Of a stretch of DNA of 64,000 nt, positions 28,486-36,324 are shown piece by piece. This stretch comes from Brachybacterium tyrofermentans (GTDB lineage: Bacteria > Actinomycetota > Actinomycetes > Actinomycetales > Dermabacteraceae), in assembly GCF_014897585.1 (NCBI RefSeq), contig NZ_JABUXW010000019.1, positions 1 through 64,000 on the forward strand. The letters run 5' to 3'. Numbering within the stretch: position 1 is the stretch's first letter; each line of letters starts with the position of its first letter. Position numbers and translations under genes: made by a program. The notes beneath the pieces were generated by a model that ran no database searches, had not been told where the DNA came from, and saw nothing but the letters and a program-made list of their open reading frames with translations.

Positions 28486-30788
28486 GCGAAGAGAAGGTGG
28501 TCCTGGGGGGTCGCTACACCCTGGGAAAAATCCTCGGGACCGGCGGCATGGCCGAGGTGTTCCTCGCGGAGGACTCCCGCCTGCATCGCACCGTCGCCGT
28601 CAAGGTGCTGCGCTCCGACCTGGCCCGCGATGCGAACTTCCAGGAGCGGTTCCGCCGTGAGGCGCACAGCGCCGCCTCCCTGAACCACCCCTCGATCGTC
28701 GCCGTGTACGACACCGGCGAGGAGCATCAGCGCACCATCACCGGCGCGGACGTCACCATCCCGTACATCGTCATGGAGTACGTGCACGGCGACACCCTTC
28801 GCGCGTACATCGACCCTCAGGACCCGATGGACGCCCATCAGGCCGGCGAGATCATGGCGGCGCTGCTGAGCGCCCTGGAGTACTCGCACCGCGCCGGGAT
28901 CGTGCACCGCGACATCAAGCCGGGCAACGTCATGATCAACGACGCCGGCGCCGTGAAGGTCATGGACTTCGGGATCGCGCGCGCCATCGCCGACGCGACC
29001 AGTGCGATGACCGCCACCCAGGCCGTGATGGGCACCGCCCAGTACCTCTCCCCCGAGCAGGCTCGCGGCCAGCTGGTCGACGCCCGCTCCGACATCTACT
29101 CCGCCGCCTGCGTCATGTACGAGATGATGACGGGCCGCCCGCCGTTCACCGGCGACACCCCGGTCTCCATCGCCTACCAGCATGTGCGCGAGGAGCCGAC
29201 CCCGCCGTCGGCCTACAACCCGGCGATCACCCCGGCGCTGGACGCCGTGATCCTCACCGGCCTGGCCAAGGATCGCGAGGAGCGCTACCCGAGCGCGGTG
29301 GCCTTCTCGCGGGACATCGCCACCGTGGTCGGGGGGCGCGCTCCCGCACTGGTCGCCGGCGCCGTCCCGTCCGGGACCGATGCCGACGCCACGACCGTGC
29401 TGGGCCCCGTCGACGACGCGACCGAGGCCCTGCCGGCGATGGCCGGCGCCGGAGCGGTCGGCGCCGCCGGGGCGGGAGCCGCCGCGAACTGGAGCACCGA
29501 TCGGACGCCTGCCGTGACCGGCGGGCTCGCGGCGCACCAGGCCCAGGAGGTCGAGGAGGAGCCGAAGCGCAAGCGGCCCTGGTGGCTGATCATCCTGGTG
29601 ATCGTCGCTCTGCTGGCGCTGGTCGGCGCGGCTCTCGCCTACTACCAGCCCTGGAAGGACGACGGCCCCGAGATGGTGCCCGTCCCCGCCGTGGCCGGGC
29701 TCAGCGAGGACGAGGCGAGCGCGAAGCTCGCCGAGGTCGACCTCACCCCGGAGTTCGACCAGGTGCAGTCCTCGGATGTCGACGAGGGTCTGGTCATCGA
29801 GACGGAACCGGGCGAGGGCGAGGACGCGCCCGTCGGCTCCACCGTCGCCGTGAGCGTCTCCGCCGGCCCCGAGGCCGTCAAGGTCCCCGCGGACCTCGAG
29901 GGCATGACGCGCGACGAGGCCCAGCAGGCCATCGAGGATGCCGGCCTGGTGATGGTCGTCGGGGACGAGGAGGACGCCCCGCAGGAGCAGGGCACCGTCA
30001 CCCGCGCCAGTCCGCAGAGCGGCTCCACGGTGCCTGCCGGCACCGAGGTCGAGGTGCGTCTCGCCTCCGGCATGGTCGAGGTCCCCGATGTCACGGGCAC
30101 CCAGATCGAGAAGGCCACGGAGGTCCTCGAGGCCCGCGGCTTCGAGGTCCCCGAGCCCTCGGAGAAGGAGGACGCGGACGCCGATCCCGGCTCCGTGACC
30201 TCCCAGACCCCGACCGCAGAGGCCGGGACCCAGCCGTACGGCTCCAGCGTGGATCTCGTGATCGCCGCCGCCCCCGGCCCGGTGAAGGTCCCCAACGTGA
30301 CCGGCCAGACCCTCGAGGACGCCCAGGCGACCCTCAAGGAGGCCAGCTTCGGGACCACCCAGGAGAGCGAGAGCTCCGACAGCGTCCCGGAGGGGCAGGT
30401 CATCGGCACCGATCCCGAGGCCAACTCGTCGGTCGAGCGCGGGTCCACGGTGAACATCATCGTCTCCAGCGGTCCGGAGGAGACCACCCCGCCGACCCCG
30501 ACCGATACACCGACCACGGACCCGACCGAGGACCCCACCACGGAGCCGACCAAGGACCCGACCACGGAACCCACCGAGGACCCGACCACGGAGCCGACCA
30601 AGGACCCGACGACGGAGCCCACGGACGAGCCCAGCAAGCCGCCGGCCGATGAGGCCGCGGGGAACGGCAAGGGCACCGGGAACAGCAGCGTGAACAGGAA
30701 TGCGAACGCTGACGGCAGCGGGAACGGGAACGGGAACGGGAACGGGAACGGGAACGGGAACGATGGGAAGGGCAGCACCGGTGAGTGA
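28482..30788 (+). CDS. pknB: PASTA-domain Ser/Thr protein kinase PknB
   Basis: This 768-residue sensor kinase has kinase residues 8-280 (GTGGMAEVF, VAVK, HRDIKPGN, DFG), a linker and a membrane helix near 367-390. Four extracellular PASTA repeats follow (starts near VPVPAVAGLS, KVPADLEGMT, EVPDVTGTQI and KVPNVTGQTL), which bind muropeptides or lipid II. It then carries a Thr/Pro/Asp tail of PTTEPT(K/E)DPTT units and an Asn/Gly tail. Most PknB proteins end soon after the last PASTA domain, so this roughly 100-residue wall-like tail is extra. GTG start; overlaps pknA by four bases. Confidence 0.93.
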   Translation: MSEEKVVLGGRYTLGKILGTGGMAEVFLAEDSRLHRTVAVKVLRSDLARDANFQERFRREAHSAASLNHPSIVAVYDTGEEHQRTITGADVTIPYIVMEYVHGDTLRAYIDPQDPMDAHQAGEIMAALLSALEYSHRAGIVHRDIKPGNVMINDAGAVKVMDFGIARAIADATSAMTATQAVMGTAQYLSPEQARGQLVDARSDIYSAACVMYEMMTGRPPFTGDTPVSIAYQHVREEPTPPSAYNPAITPALDAVILTGLAKDREERYPSAVAFSRDIATVVGGRAPALVAGAVPSGTDADATTVLGPVDDATEALPAMAGAGAVGAAGAGAAANWSTDRTPAVTGGLAAHQAQEVEEEPKRKRPWWLIILVIVALLALVGAALAYYQPWKDDGPEMVPVPAVAGLSEDEASAKLAEVDLTPEFDQVQSSDVDEGLVIETEPGEGEDAPVGSTVAVSVSAGPEAVKVPADLEGMTRDEAQQAIEDAGLVMVVGDEEDAPQEQGTVTRASPQSGSTVPAGTEVEVRLASGMVEVPDVTGTQIEKATEVLEARGFEVPEPSEKEDADADPGSVTSQTPTAEAGTQPYGSSVDLVIAAAPGPVKVPNVTGQTLEDAQATLKEASFGTTQESESSDSVPEGQVIGTDPEANSSVERGSTVNIIVSSGPEETTPPTPTDTPTTDPTEDPTTEPTKDPTTEPTEDPTTEPTKDPTTEPTDEPSKPPADEAAGNGKGTGNSSVNRNANADGSGNGNGNGNGNGNGNDGKGSTGE
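30721..30762 (+). repeat. hexanucleotide microsatellite GGAACG x7 in pknB
   Basis: Seven perfect copies of GGAACG encode the Asn-Gly run near the PknB C-terminus. A six-base unit changes length without shifting frame, so copy number could vary between strains and alter tail length only. Confidence 0.9.
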
Positions 30789-31467
30789 GTCCGCGATCTC
30801 CGCAGCGAAGGAGCCGAGCAGCGAGGGCGCCCGCATCCTCGTGATCGACAACTACGACAGCTTCGTCTACACGATCGTGGGCTACCTGCAGCAGATGGGT
30901 GCCCGCACCCAGGTGGTGCGCAACGACGAGGTGCCCGCCGATGCCTCCGGCGCCGTGGATCTCACCGGCTTCGACGGGGTGATGGTCTCCCCCGGCCCCG
31001 GGAACCCCAGCACCGCCGGCCGCTCGCTCGACGTCATCGGGGCCTGCGCGCAGGGCTCCGTGCCGATGCTCGGCGTGTGCCTGGGCCACCAGGCCCTCGG
31101 GCAGTACTTCGGGGCCACGGTGGGTCATGCCCCGCAGCTCATGCATGGCCGCACCAGCCCCGTGACGCATGAGGGCCGCAGCGTGTTCGAGGGCGCGCCC
31201 TCCCCGATGACGGCGACCCGATACCACTCGCTCACGGTCGATCCGGCGACGGTCCCCGACTCGCTCGAGGTCACCGCCCGCACCGCCGACGGCATGATCA
31301 TGGGGCTCGTGCACCGCGAGCTGCCGCTGCATGGCGTGCAGTTCCATCCCGAGTCCGTGCTCACCGAGAACGGCCACCTGATGCTCGCGCGGTTCCTGCA
31401 GCTGTGCGACGGGATCGACGCCGTCGAGCGCTCCGCGGGGCTGCAGCCGCTCATGACCGCCGGCTGA
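30781..31467 (+). CDS. pabA: class I glutamine amidotransferase, anthranilate/aminodeoxychorismate synthase component II
   Basis: This 228-residue glutaminase begins with ILVIDNYDSFVYTIVGYLQQMGA. It has the nucleophile Cys in MLGVCLGHQALGQ and the His/Glu pair in VQFHPESVLTENG. It supplies ammonia to a TrpE- or PabB-type partner, making anthranilate or aminodeoxychorismate. The partner is not adjacent, and the gene sits in the same place after pknB in other actinobacteria, where it is annotated either trpG or pabA. The GTG start overlaps the pknB end by eight bases. It is the last gene before a terminator region. Confidence 0.88.
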   Translation: MSESAISAAKEPSSEGARILVIDNYDSFVYTIVGYLQQMGARTQVVRNDEVPADASGAVDLTGFDGVMVSPGPGNPSTAGRSLDVIGACAQGSVPMLGVCLGHQALGQYFGATVGHAPQLMHGRTSPVTHEGRSVFEGAPSPMTATRYHSLTVDPATVPDSLEVTARTADGMIMGLVHRELPLHGVQFHPESVLTENGHLMLARFLQLCDGIDAVERSAGLQPLMTAG

Positions 31468-31480
31468 CCAGACGACCTGC

Positions 31481-31519
31481 GCCGGGCGCCAAGCGCCGGC
31501 GGCCACCGGTCTCGCCGGT
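31481..31519. terminator. hairpins between convergent pabA and the 59-aa membrane protein gene
   Basis: Two hairpins lie in the gap: GCCGG-GCGCCAAGCGC-CGGC, with further G-C pairing, and ACCGG-TCTCG-CCGGT. Genes converge here, so the region probably terminates transcription from both sides. Confidence 0.6.
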
Positions 31520-31571
31520 CATCAGACTCGTCGGGCGCGCAGTCTTCGCCGCTCCAGGCCCGACCGACCTC

Positions 31572-31751
31572 TTAGTCGGCCGTCCCGGCCGTATCGGCTC
31601 CCACCAGCCCGTCGTTGAACGGCATATAGGGCGCGATCGCGGGGAACACCCAGCCGAAGAGCGCCACGACGATCAGCACGAGCAGCACCACGGTGAGCAG
31701 TATCCGCGCCCACAGCGGACCGGGCAGATGACGGAACATCCAGGCGTACAT
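31572..31751 (-). CDS. 59-aa single-pass membrane protein (conserved downstream of sortase)
   Basis: This small protein reads MYAWMFRHLPGPLWARIL, then a hydrophobic helix (LLTVVLLVLIVVALFGWVF), then PAIAPYMPFNDG. Similar 50-65 residue proteins with a W-x-x-LPGP start and a late PFND motif are familiar beside the sortase/pknB region of actinobacteria; their function is unknown. The stop of the sortase gene and this ATG share one base (TGATG), so it is likely translated by coupling. A longer reading frame on the same strand in this interval is a shadow. Confidence 0.85.
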   Translation of the reverse strand: MYAWMFRHLPGPLWARILLTVVLLVLIVVALFGWVFPAIAPYMPFNDGLVGADTAGTAD

Positions 31752-32494
31752 CAGGTCTCCTCCGTGGTGGCGAGGGCCTCGGGGATGCCGTCGGCGCGAT
31801 CGGTCCAGTAGGCGAACTCCGCGTGGACGATGTATCGCTCACGGGCCGAGTACATCGGATGGCAGGCGGTCAGCGTCATCATCTGCTCGGTCGGCTCCGC
31901 GTCGGGCTCCCCCGGGGCCGGGGCGATGACCTCCACCGCGGAGGGGTCCACGATCAGCGACTCGGTCACCTCGTACACGTAGAAGGCGTCGGCCGTCTCG
32001 ACGACGATCGGATCGCCGGGCTGCAGGCTCGCGATGTCCTCGAAGACCCGGCCGTAGGTGTTGCGGTGCCCGGCGACCGAGAAGTTCCCGACCTCGCCGG
32101 GGAGGGCCGTGTCCGGGTAGTGGCCGGCGCCCTTGACGTTGAGGACCTCCTCGAGGCTCACCCCTTCGGCGAGCGGGAAGGTGTCGCGGTCGAAGGTCGG
32201 CACGTGCATGGTGCCCCAGACCCGGTTCTCCCCCAGGGTGTCGGGACGCGGCGGCGGGCCGTCCTGGGCAGGGGCGATCGTCTCCTGGTCGACGCTCCCC
32301 CAGTCGTCCTGGAGACCGGCGATGATGCCGGACTGCTCCCGGTCCGCGACGACGTCGGTCCACCACAGCTGCCAGACCAGGAAGAGGAGGAGCAGGGCGC
32401 CGAGGGTGAGCAGCAGCTCGCCGACGATGCCGATGGCAGCGGCGAGAGGACCAGGTCCGTGCCGATGCGTGGGGGTGGAGCGTCTGGCCATCAT
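31751..32494 (-). CDS. class E sortase
   Basis: This 247-residue membrane-anchored transpeptidase has a helix at about residues 20-45 and a catalytic sortase domain from about 90. The active-site residues are H143 in SVAGHRNTYG, C211 in TLTACHPMYS and an arginine in ARERYIVHAEF. Class E sortases attach LAXTG-type surface proteins in high-GC actinobacteria; no such substrate is in this window. The start chosen (ATG, ATGA overlap with the DUF881 stop) trims an unlikely Arg-rich extension. Confidence 0.9.
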   Translation of the reverse strand: MMARRSTPTHRHGPGPLAAAIGIVGELLLTLGALLLLFLVWQLWWTDVVADREQSGIIAGLQDDWGSVDQETIAPAQDGPPPRPDTLGENRVWGTMHVPTFDRDTFPLAEGVSLEEVLNVKGAGHYPDTALPGEVGNFSVAGHRNTYGRVFEDIASLQPGDPIVVETADAFYVYEVTESLIVDPSAVEVIAPAPGEPDAEPTEQMMTLTACHPMYSARERYIVHAEFAYWTDRADGIPEALATTEET

Positions 32495-33273
32495 CCAGCT
32501 TTCGCGATGTCGAGGGTCAGGGATCCTTCGAAGGCGGGGAGGGTGGCGGCGTCCACGGTCTCGACACGTTCGCCGAGACCCACGTAGTCCACCCATTCAC
32601 GGTATACCTGCACCCCGGGTGTCGTGTCGAGCTCGGCCAGCATCTGATCGGTCGGGCCGATCACCGTGATGACGAACGGCGGCGAGTAGACCCGTCCCTC
32701 GAGCAGGAGGGTGTTGCCCGCGCAGCGGAAGGCGCTGCCGTTGACGACCCGCTGGTCCTGCAGCATCATCGCCTCGGCGCCCCCGGCCCAGAGCGCGTTG
32801 ATGTAGGACTCCATGTCCTGCTGGTGCACCACCAGATCATCCGGCTCGACATCGGGGATCGAGCCGAGCGTGCTGGTGGAGGCGTCGGTCAGGGTGATCT
32901 TCAGGGCCGGCCCGCTGACCTCGCTGAGCCCGATGGCATCGGCGACGACGGTGGTGCGCTCCTGGGTGATCGCGTCGCCGCTCCCGGCGGAGAGCTCCTC
33001 GACCTCGGCACGCTTCTCCGTCGCCTCGTCCGTGAGCTGCTCGATGGTGCGGCCCCGTTCGTGGAGCACGCCGACGACATCGCCGCTCTCATCACGGATC
33101 GAGCTCCCGCCGGAGATCCGAGCGGTGGTCGCGAACAGCACGCCACACAGGATCATCACCAGGGCGAGGCCGACGCGCTGCCGGGGACCGGGGGCTCGCC
33201 GTGGAGGGCGGCCCGACGAGGAGCTGGACGAGGACCCCTCGGAGCCCGACGGTGCAGCGGTATCCGCAACCAT
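32491..33273 (-). CDS. DUF881 family membrane protein
   Basis: This 260-residue protein has a Ser-rich cytoplasmic tail, one helix (RVGLALVMILCGVLFATTA), a coiled-coil segment (about 70-100, ERGRTIEQLTDEATEKRAEVEEL) and the DUF881 domain. Its typical features include GPALKITLTDAS, DLVVHQQDMESYINALWAGGAEAMMLQDQRV and GRVYSPPFVITVIGP. DUF881 proteins recur near crgA and sortases in actinobacterial division loci, but no biochemical role is established. It is first in a coupled three-gene set (DUF881, sortase, small membrane protein), divergent from crgA. Confidence 0.88.
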   Translation of the reverse strand: MVADTAAPSGSEGSSSSSSSGRPPRRAPGPRQRVGLALVMILCGVLFATTARISGGSSIRDESGDVVGVLHERGRTIEQLTDEATEKRAEVEELSAGSGDAITQERTTVVADAIGLSEVSGPALKITLTDASTSTLGSIPDVEPDDLVVHQQDMESYINALWAGGAEAMMLQDQRVVNGSAFRCAGNTLLLEGRVYSPPFVITVIGPTDQMLAELDTTPGVQVYREWVDYVGLGERVETVDAATLPAFEGSLTLDIAKAG

Positions 33274-33388
33274 GGCCCCTCCTCGCTTCGCACGCTCAGT
33301 CCACGCCCATTACCCTAGGCCAAGGTCCGCATCCGCGGACCCGTGCGGCACGCCCGCGCGACAGGCAGTCCCGAGGGAGCACCTTTTC

Positions 33389-34072
33389 ATGGCCAGGAGC
33401 AAGAAGACGTCGTCCGCACGGGCGGCATCGGCAGCGAAGGCCGGAGCCGTCGAGCCCGCGACGGACGATCTCGACGAGCTCACGACCGCCGCGGATCCCG
33501 CCCCGGACACGGCTGCGAAGGACTCGACGACGAAGGGCTCGACCGCGAAGGATTCGGCGAGCGCAGGGTCCGACGCCGATGATGCTGCCCCGGACGCCTC
33601 CCCCGCAGGTACCGGTGGAGCCGCCGCCAAGGATCCCGTGAAGCGCTCGCGCGCGACAGCGAAGAACGCGACAGCGAAGGACGCGAAGGACCCGGTGCCG
33701 GCCAAGGGCTCGCGCAAGGCGTCCGGAAAGTCTGCGCGCAAGAACGCCGAGAAGGGCTCCGACACGGACTCGGGGACGACCACCGGCAGCGAGGTCAGCG
33801 AGAAGGCGAAGGACGCCACCCGCTCCACCTCGCCGAAGAAGGCCGCCGCCGCGGAGACCGCGCGCACGGGCCGACGTCGCGTCGCCGCCGAGGCACCGAA
33901 CCCTGCGTGGCTGGCCCCGACGGCCGTCGCGTTCCTCCTCCTGGGGCTGGCATACCTCGTCACCTTCTACCTCTCCGGCGGCACCCTGCCCCTGCCCATC
34001 GGGGACTGGAACCTCGCGGCCGGCTTCGGCGTGATGCTGGTCGGCGGCGGCATGCTCATGTTCTGGAAGTAG
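33389..34072 (+). CDS. crgA: CrgA-family division protein with long N-terminal extension
   Basis: The last 75 residues match CrgA: NPAWLAPTAVAFLLLGLAYLVTFYLSGG, PLPIGDWNLAAGFGVMLVGGGMLMFWK, with two membrane helices. CrgA recruits or restrains division proteins at the septum. The usual length is 60-95 residues, but this one is 227: about 150 residues of Lys/Ala/Thr/Ser/Asp-rich, charged, unstructured sequence precede the helices. The ATG follows GAGGGAGC, and no later start with a ribosome site is evident, so the extension appears genuine. It is divergent from the DUF881 gene. Confidence 0.88.
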   Translation: MARSKKTSSARAASAAKAGAVEPATDDLDELTTAADPAPDTAAKDSTTKGSTAKDSASAGSDADDAAPDASPAGTGGAAAKDPVKRSRATAKNATAKDAKDPVPAKGSRKASGKSARKNAEKGSDTDSGTTTGSEVSEKAKDATRSTSPKKAAAAETARTGRRRVAAEAPNPAWLAPTAVAFLLLGLAYLVTFYLSGGTLPLPIGDWNLAAGFGVMLVGGGMLMFWK

Positions 34073-34103
34073 TCCTTCCACGCTGCAGTTCTCCGGTTGA
34101 TGC

Positions 34104-34129
34104 CGCGGTGGGGAGTCCTCCCCACCGCG
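34104..34129 (+). terminator. hairpin after crgA
   Basis: CGCGGTGGGGAG pairs with CTCCCCACCGCG around a two- to four-base loop, about 30 bases after the crgA stop. It is a very stable 11- to 12-bp stem without a T run. Confidence 0.75.
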
Positions 34130-34219
34130 CAGAGGATTCTGTCCAGGTATCCTGAATCTGATACAGCGCGCTATCAGCGCGCAGTGCTGACGATTCCAGC
34201 ATCACGCGACGGGGGAACC

Positions 34220-35272
34220 ATGAAAACCATCTCAGCTCGGCGACGGCTCTACGCCCTGCTCGTCCTACCGTTCGTGCTGCTCCTCGCGGGCTGCGGAAAG
34301 ATGCACGCGGAGTTCGAGGTCAAGGACGTCGACTCCATGCAGGTCTCCTTCGACATGGGGTTCAAGCCCTCCTTCGTCGAGAGCGAGTTCGACAACGCGC
34401 AGGCCATGTGCGACGACATCGAATCGGACGAGCCCATCGGCACGGTGTCGATCGAGTCCTATGAGGAGGACGGCCTCTGGGGCTGCCGCTTCTCCGGCCC
34501 CATGGAACGTTCCGAATTCGGTGACGGCATGGAGCTCGCGGAGTCCGATGGCGAATACCACCTGACCATGGACATGGGTTCCGAGGCGCTCACGCAGGAG
34601 GATCTCGACATGTTCGCGTCCATCTACGGCGCGGACGTCTCCGATTTCGATTTCAAGATGACCTTCACCTTCCCGGGCAAGGTCCTCGAGTCCCAGGGCG
34701 GCACGATCGACGGCAACACCGTCACGTACACGGACATCGTCGATTTCTACAGCGGCGTGGACATCACGGCGGAGTCGGGCGGATTCCCGTGGCTCATCGT
34801 GATCATCATCGTGGTGGTGCTCGGATTCCTGCTGCTGCTCGTGCTCGCAGCGATCATCTTCTTCGTGATCCGCGCACGCCGTAAGAAGACCTCGAACGGC
34901 GCTTCGGGCACAGGCGTCCCGGCGGCCTTCGGCGGCGCTGCTGCCGGCGCGGCCTCGATGCCCTCAGGCAACACCCCTCCCGCCACGCCTCAGAACGGGC
35001 AGCAGTGGGGCCAGGCGTCGCCTCCTCCCGCAGCACCCCAGGACGGCCAGCAGTGGGGCCAGGCATCACCGCCTCCCGCAGCACCCCAGGACGGCCAGCA
35101 GTGGGGCCAGGCATCACCGCCGGCCGCCGCACCCCAGGACGGCCAGCAGTGGGGCCAGGCATCACCGCCGGCCGCTCCGCCGAGCGATCAGGACCAGCCG
35201 TGGAACCAGCAGCGCCCGGACTCTGAGAACCCGCAGGGAGGGAACCAGCCCCCGCAGAATCCGGGCTGGTGA
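34220..35272 (+). CDS. LppM-like lipoprotein with C-terminal membrane helix and Gln/Trp/Pro repeats
   Basis: This 350-residue protein has a signal peptide with lipobox LLAGC (Cys near 27). An LppM-type (DUF3153) extracellular domain follows (about 30-185), then a membrane helix (WLIVIIIVVVLGFLLLLVLAAIIFFVI) and a cytoplasmic tail. The tail contains four 16-residue repeats of the form PQDGQQWGQASPPPAA. LppM-type proteins in mycobacteria affect phagosome handling; the role here is unknown. The ATG follows GGGGGAACC. The gene is less GC-extreme than its neighbours, and it is the last chromosomal protein gene before the tRNA-Arg. Confidence 0.82.
   Translation: MKTISARRRLYALLVLPFVLLLAGCGKMHAEFEVKDVDSMQVSFDMGFKPSFVESEFDNAQAMCDDIESDEPIGTVSIESYEEDGLWGCRFSGPMERSEFGDGMELAESDGEYHLTMDMGSEALTQEDLDMFASIYGADVSDFDFKMTFTFPGKVLESQGGTIDGNTVTYTDIVDFYSGVDITAESGGFPWLIVIIIVVVLGFLLLLVLAAIIFFVIRARRKKTSNGASGTGVPAAFGGAAAGAASMPSGNTPPATPQNGQQWGQASPPPAAPQDGQQWGQASPPPAAPQDGQQWGQASPPAAAPQDGQQWGQASPPAAPPSDQDQPWNQQRPDSENPQGGNQPPQNPGW
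34988..35179 (+). repeat. 48-bp tandem repeat, four copies, in the LppM-like gene
   Basis: Four in-frame 48-base units encode PQ(N/D)GQQWGQASPPxAA. Copies two to four are almost identical in sequence while the first has diverged, suggesting recent expansion. Copy number may vary between strains. Confidence 0.9.
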
Positions 35273-35290
35273 TCCCAGGTCCAACCGCCG

Positions 35291-35328
35291 ATCCTGGAGT
35301 CGTGTGAGGAGCGTCATGACTCCAGGAT
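35291..35328 (+). terminator. hairpin after the LppM-like gene
   Basis: An 11-bp perfect stem, ATCCTGGAGTC with GACTCCAGGAT, encloses a 16-base loop, 18 bases after the stop codon. Two further short palindromes (GTCAAC-TATT-GTTGAC and GTCAG-TTCAA-CTGAC) lie between it and the tRNA and may belong to the tRNA promoter. Confidence 0.65.
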
Positions 35329-35381
35329 TGGCGCGGATCGGAGCGGTCAACTATTGTTGACCAGGTCAGTTCAACTGACAA

Positions 35382-35454
35382 GCGCCCGTAGCTCAACGGA
35401 TAGAGCATCTGACTACGGATCAGAAGGTTGGGGGTTCGAATCCCTCCGGGCGCA
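35382..35454 (+). tRNA. tRNA-Arg (ACG), probable prophage attachment site
   Basis: A standard cloverleaf: acceptor GCGCCCG/CGGGCGC, anticodon stem TCTGA/TCAGA with loop CTACGGA (anticodon ACG), T loop TTCGAAT, discriminator A, CCA not encoded. Phage-like genes begin directly after it and none precede it. Since tRNA 3' halves are common integration targets, this gene is the likely left attachment site. A second copy of its 3' end is not present in the window, so the right site must lie beyond 64 kb. Confidence 0.95.
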
Positions 35455-35460
35455 CTTACG

Positions 35461-35506
35461 GAAACGCCCCTCACCAGCAGTTATGCACTGCGGTGGGGGG
35501 CGTTTC
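35461..35506 (+). terminator. strong hairpin directly after tRNA-Arg
   Basis: A 15-bp stem (GAAACGCCCCTCACC with GGTGGGGGGCGTTTC, one T-G pair) has a loop that contains a second small hairpin (GCAG/CTGC). It begins seven bases after the tRNA. It may be the tRNA terminator or belong to the prophage end. Confidence 0.85.
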
Positions 35507-35549
35507 TCGCGTGTTGACCACTATTTGAGCACATAGCTCCCCTCGGGTG

Positions 35550-35578
35550 TTGCTGCACTGCAATGGACGCTGTAGTGT
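35550..35578 (+). promoter_or_regulatory. prophage left promoter (TTGCTG-17-TAGTGT)
   Basis: The -35 TTGCTG (35550-35555) and -10 TAGTGT (35573-35578) are separated by exactly 17 bases and precede the first plus-strand prophage gene. The surrounding 75 bases are closely similar to the region upstream of the rightmost complete small gene on the opposite strand (63.8 kb), including the downstream AGTACAGCAACAGCAACGAG leader. Confidence 0.7.
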
Positions 35579-35616
35579 CTGACCCAGTACAGCAACAGCA
35601 ACGAGGGAGACCAGCC

Positions 35617-35880
35617 ATGACCGCCAGCATCACGCAGGACAGCCTGACCACCGCCGAGGACACCGGCACCTCGGACCTCCGCATCATCACCGACGGCGGC
35701 GACCTCGTGGACTACACCGCGTACGCCGACCCCGACGATGCCTTCCACGCCTTCCAGGCAGTCATCCCCCTGCTGCACGACGGCGAGATTGCCCAGCTGA
35801 TCGAGGCGGACCTGATCGCGTTCGAGCACAACCCCGAGTACCACGGCACCGCCGCCCACAACCTCGCGTACTACGCCTGA
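35617..35880 (+). CDS. small acidic prophage protein, unknown function
   Basis: This 87-residue acidic protein (MTASITQDSLTTAED...) has no recognised domain, cysteines or membrane segment. An Asp/Ala/Phe-rich middle (YADPDDAFHAFQAVIPLLHDGEIAQLIEADL) is probably helical. The start has CGAGGGAGACC upstream; the frame opens further left but that would run into the promoter. It is first of two plus-strand genes at the prophage edge. Confidence 0.7.
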   Translation: MTASITQDSLTTAEDTGTSDLRIITDGGDLVDYTAYADPDDAFHAFQAVIPLLHDGEIAQLIEADLIAFEHNPEYHGTAAHNLAYYA

Positions 35881-35938
35881 TCACCCCCACGGCGGGGGCC
35901 AGCCGGTCCCCGCCACCCCACCTGAGAGGATCCCGCCC

Positions 35939-36265
35939 ATGAACACCGCCACCGCCTACGCCCGCCGCGCCCGCGCAGCCCGCGACGCCGCCCGCACCAT
36001 CGCAGCCCAGACCCGGCACTTCACCCGCGCCGACGACCAGCGCGCCGCCCGCCTCGGGGACTACGCCACCCGCTGCGCCCAGCTCGCCTACGCTGCAGCA
36101 GGCACCGACTCCCGGCCCATGCGCCTCGCCGGAGACCACGAGGACGACACCTGGGCCGCATGGCAGATCATCCGCCACGACCGCCAGCGCCGCGCCGGAC
36201 TCCGAGGACTCCGCAGCGGCCAGATCCTCCCCACCGAGCAGCAGGTCCCGATGCACCTGCAGTGA
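35939..36265 (+). CDS. basic prophage protein, unknown function
   Basis: This 108-residue, Arg/Ala-rich helical protein (YARRARAARDAARTIAAQ...) has no recognised domain. The gap before it holds a hairpin (GGCGGGG/CCCCGCC at about 35893-35916) and a leader CCTGAGAGGATCCC that acts as its ribosome site. Almost the same leader word, CTGAGAGGACCCC, precedes two micro-genes near 63 kb on the other strand. It is followed by a two-way terminator. Confidence 0.65.
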   Translation: MNTATAYARRARAARDAARTIAAQTRHFTRADDQRAARLGDYATRCAQLAYAAAGTDSRPMRLAGDHEDDTWAAWQIIRHDRQRRAGLRGLRSGQILPTEQQVPMHLQ

Positions 36266-36275
36266 ACGCAGAAAA

Positions 36276-36308
36276 CCCCCCTCCCGGCCCGTAGGCCGAG
36301 AGGGGGGA
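36276..36308. terminator. bidirectional hairpin between convergent prophage operons
   Basis: A C-rich run (CCCCCCTC), then GGCC-CGTA-GGCC at the tip, then GAGAGGGGGG, forms an imperfect but strong stem. It is preceded by GAAAA on the left side, so T-rich on the minus strand. It lies between the plus-strand small genes and the minus-strand late operon. Confidence 0.75.
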
Positions 36309-36324
36309 TCTGTGCGCCAGCAGG

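Noticed and set aside
28398-30851. 817-codon minus-strand frame opposite pknB
   Set aside because: It is a shadow of the PASTA-kinase gene. Its valine/glycine repeats mirror the kinase codons.
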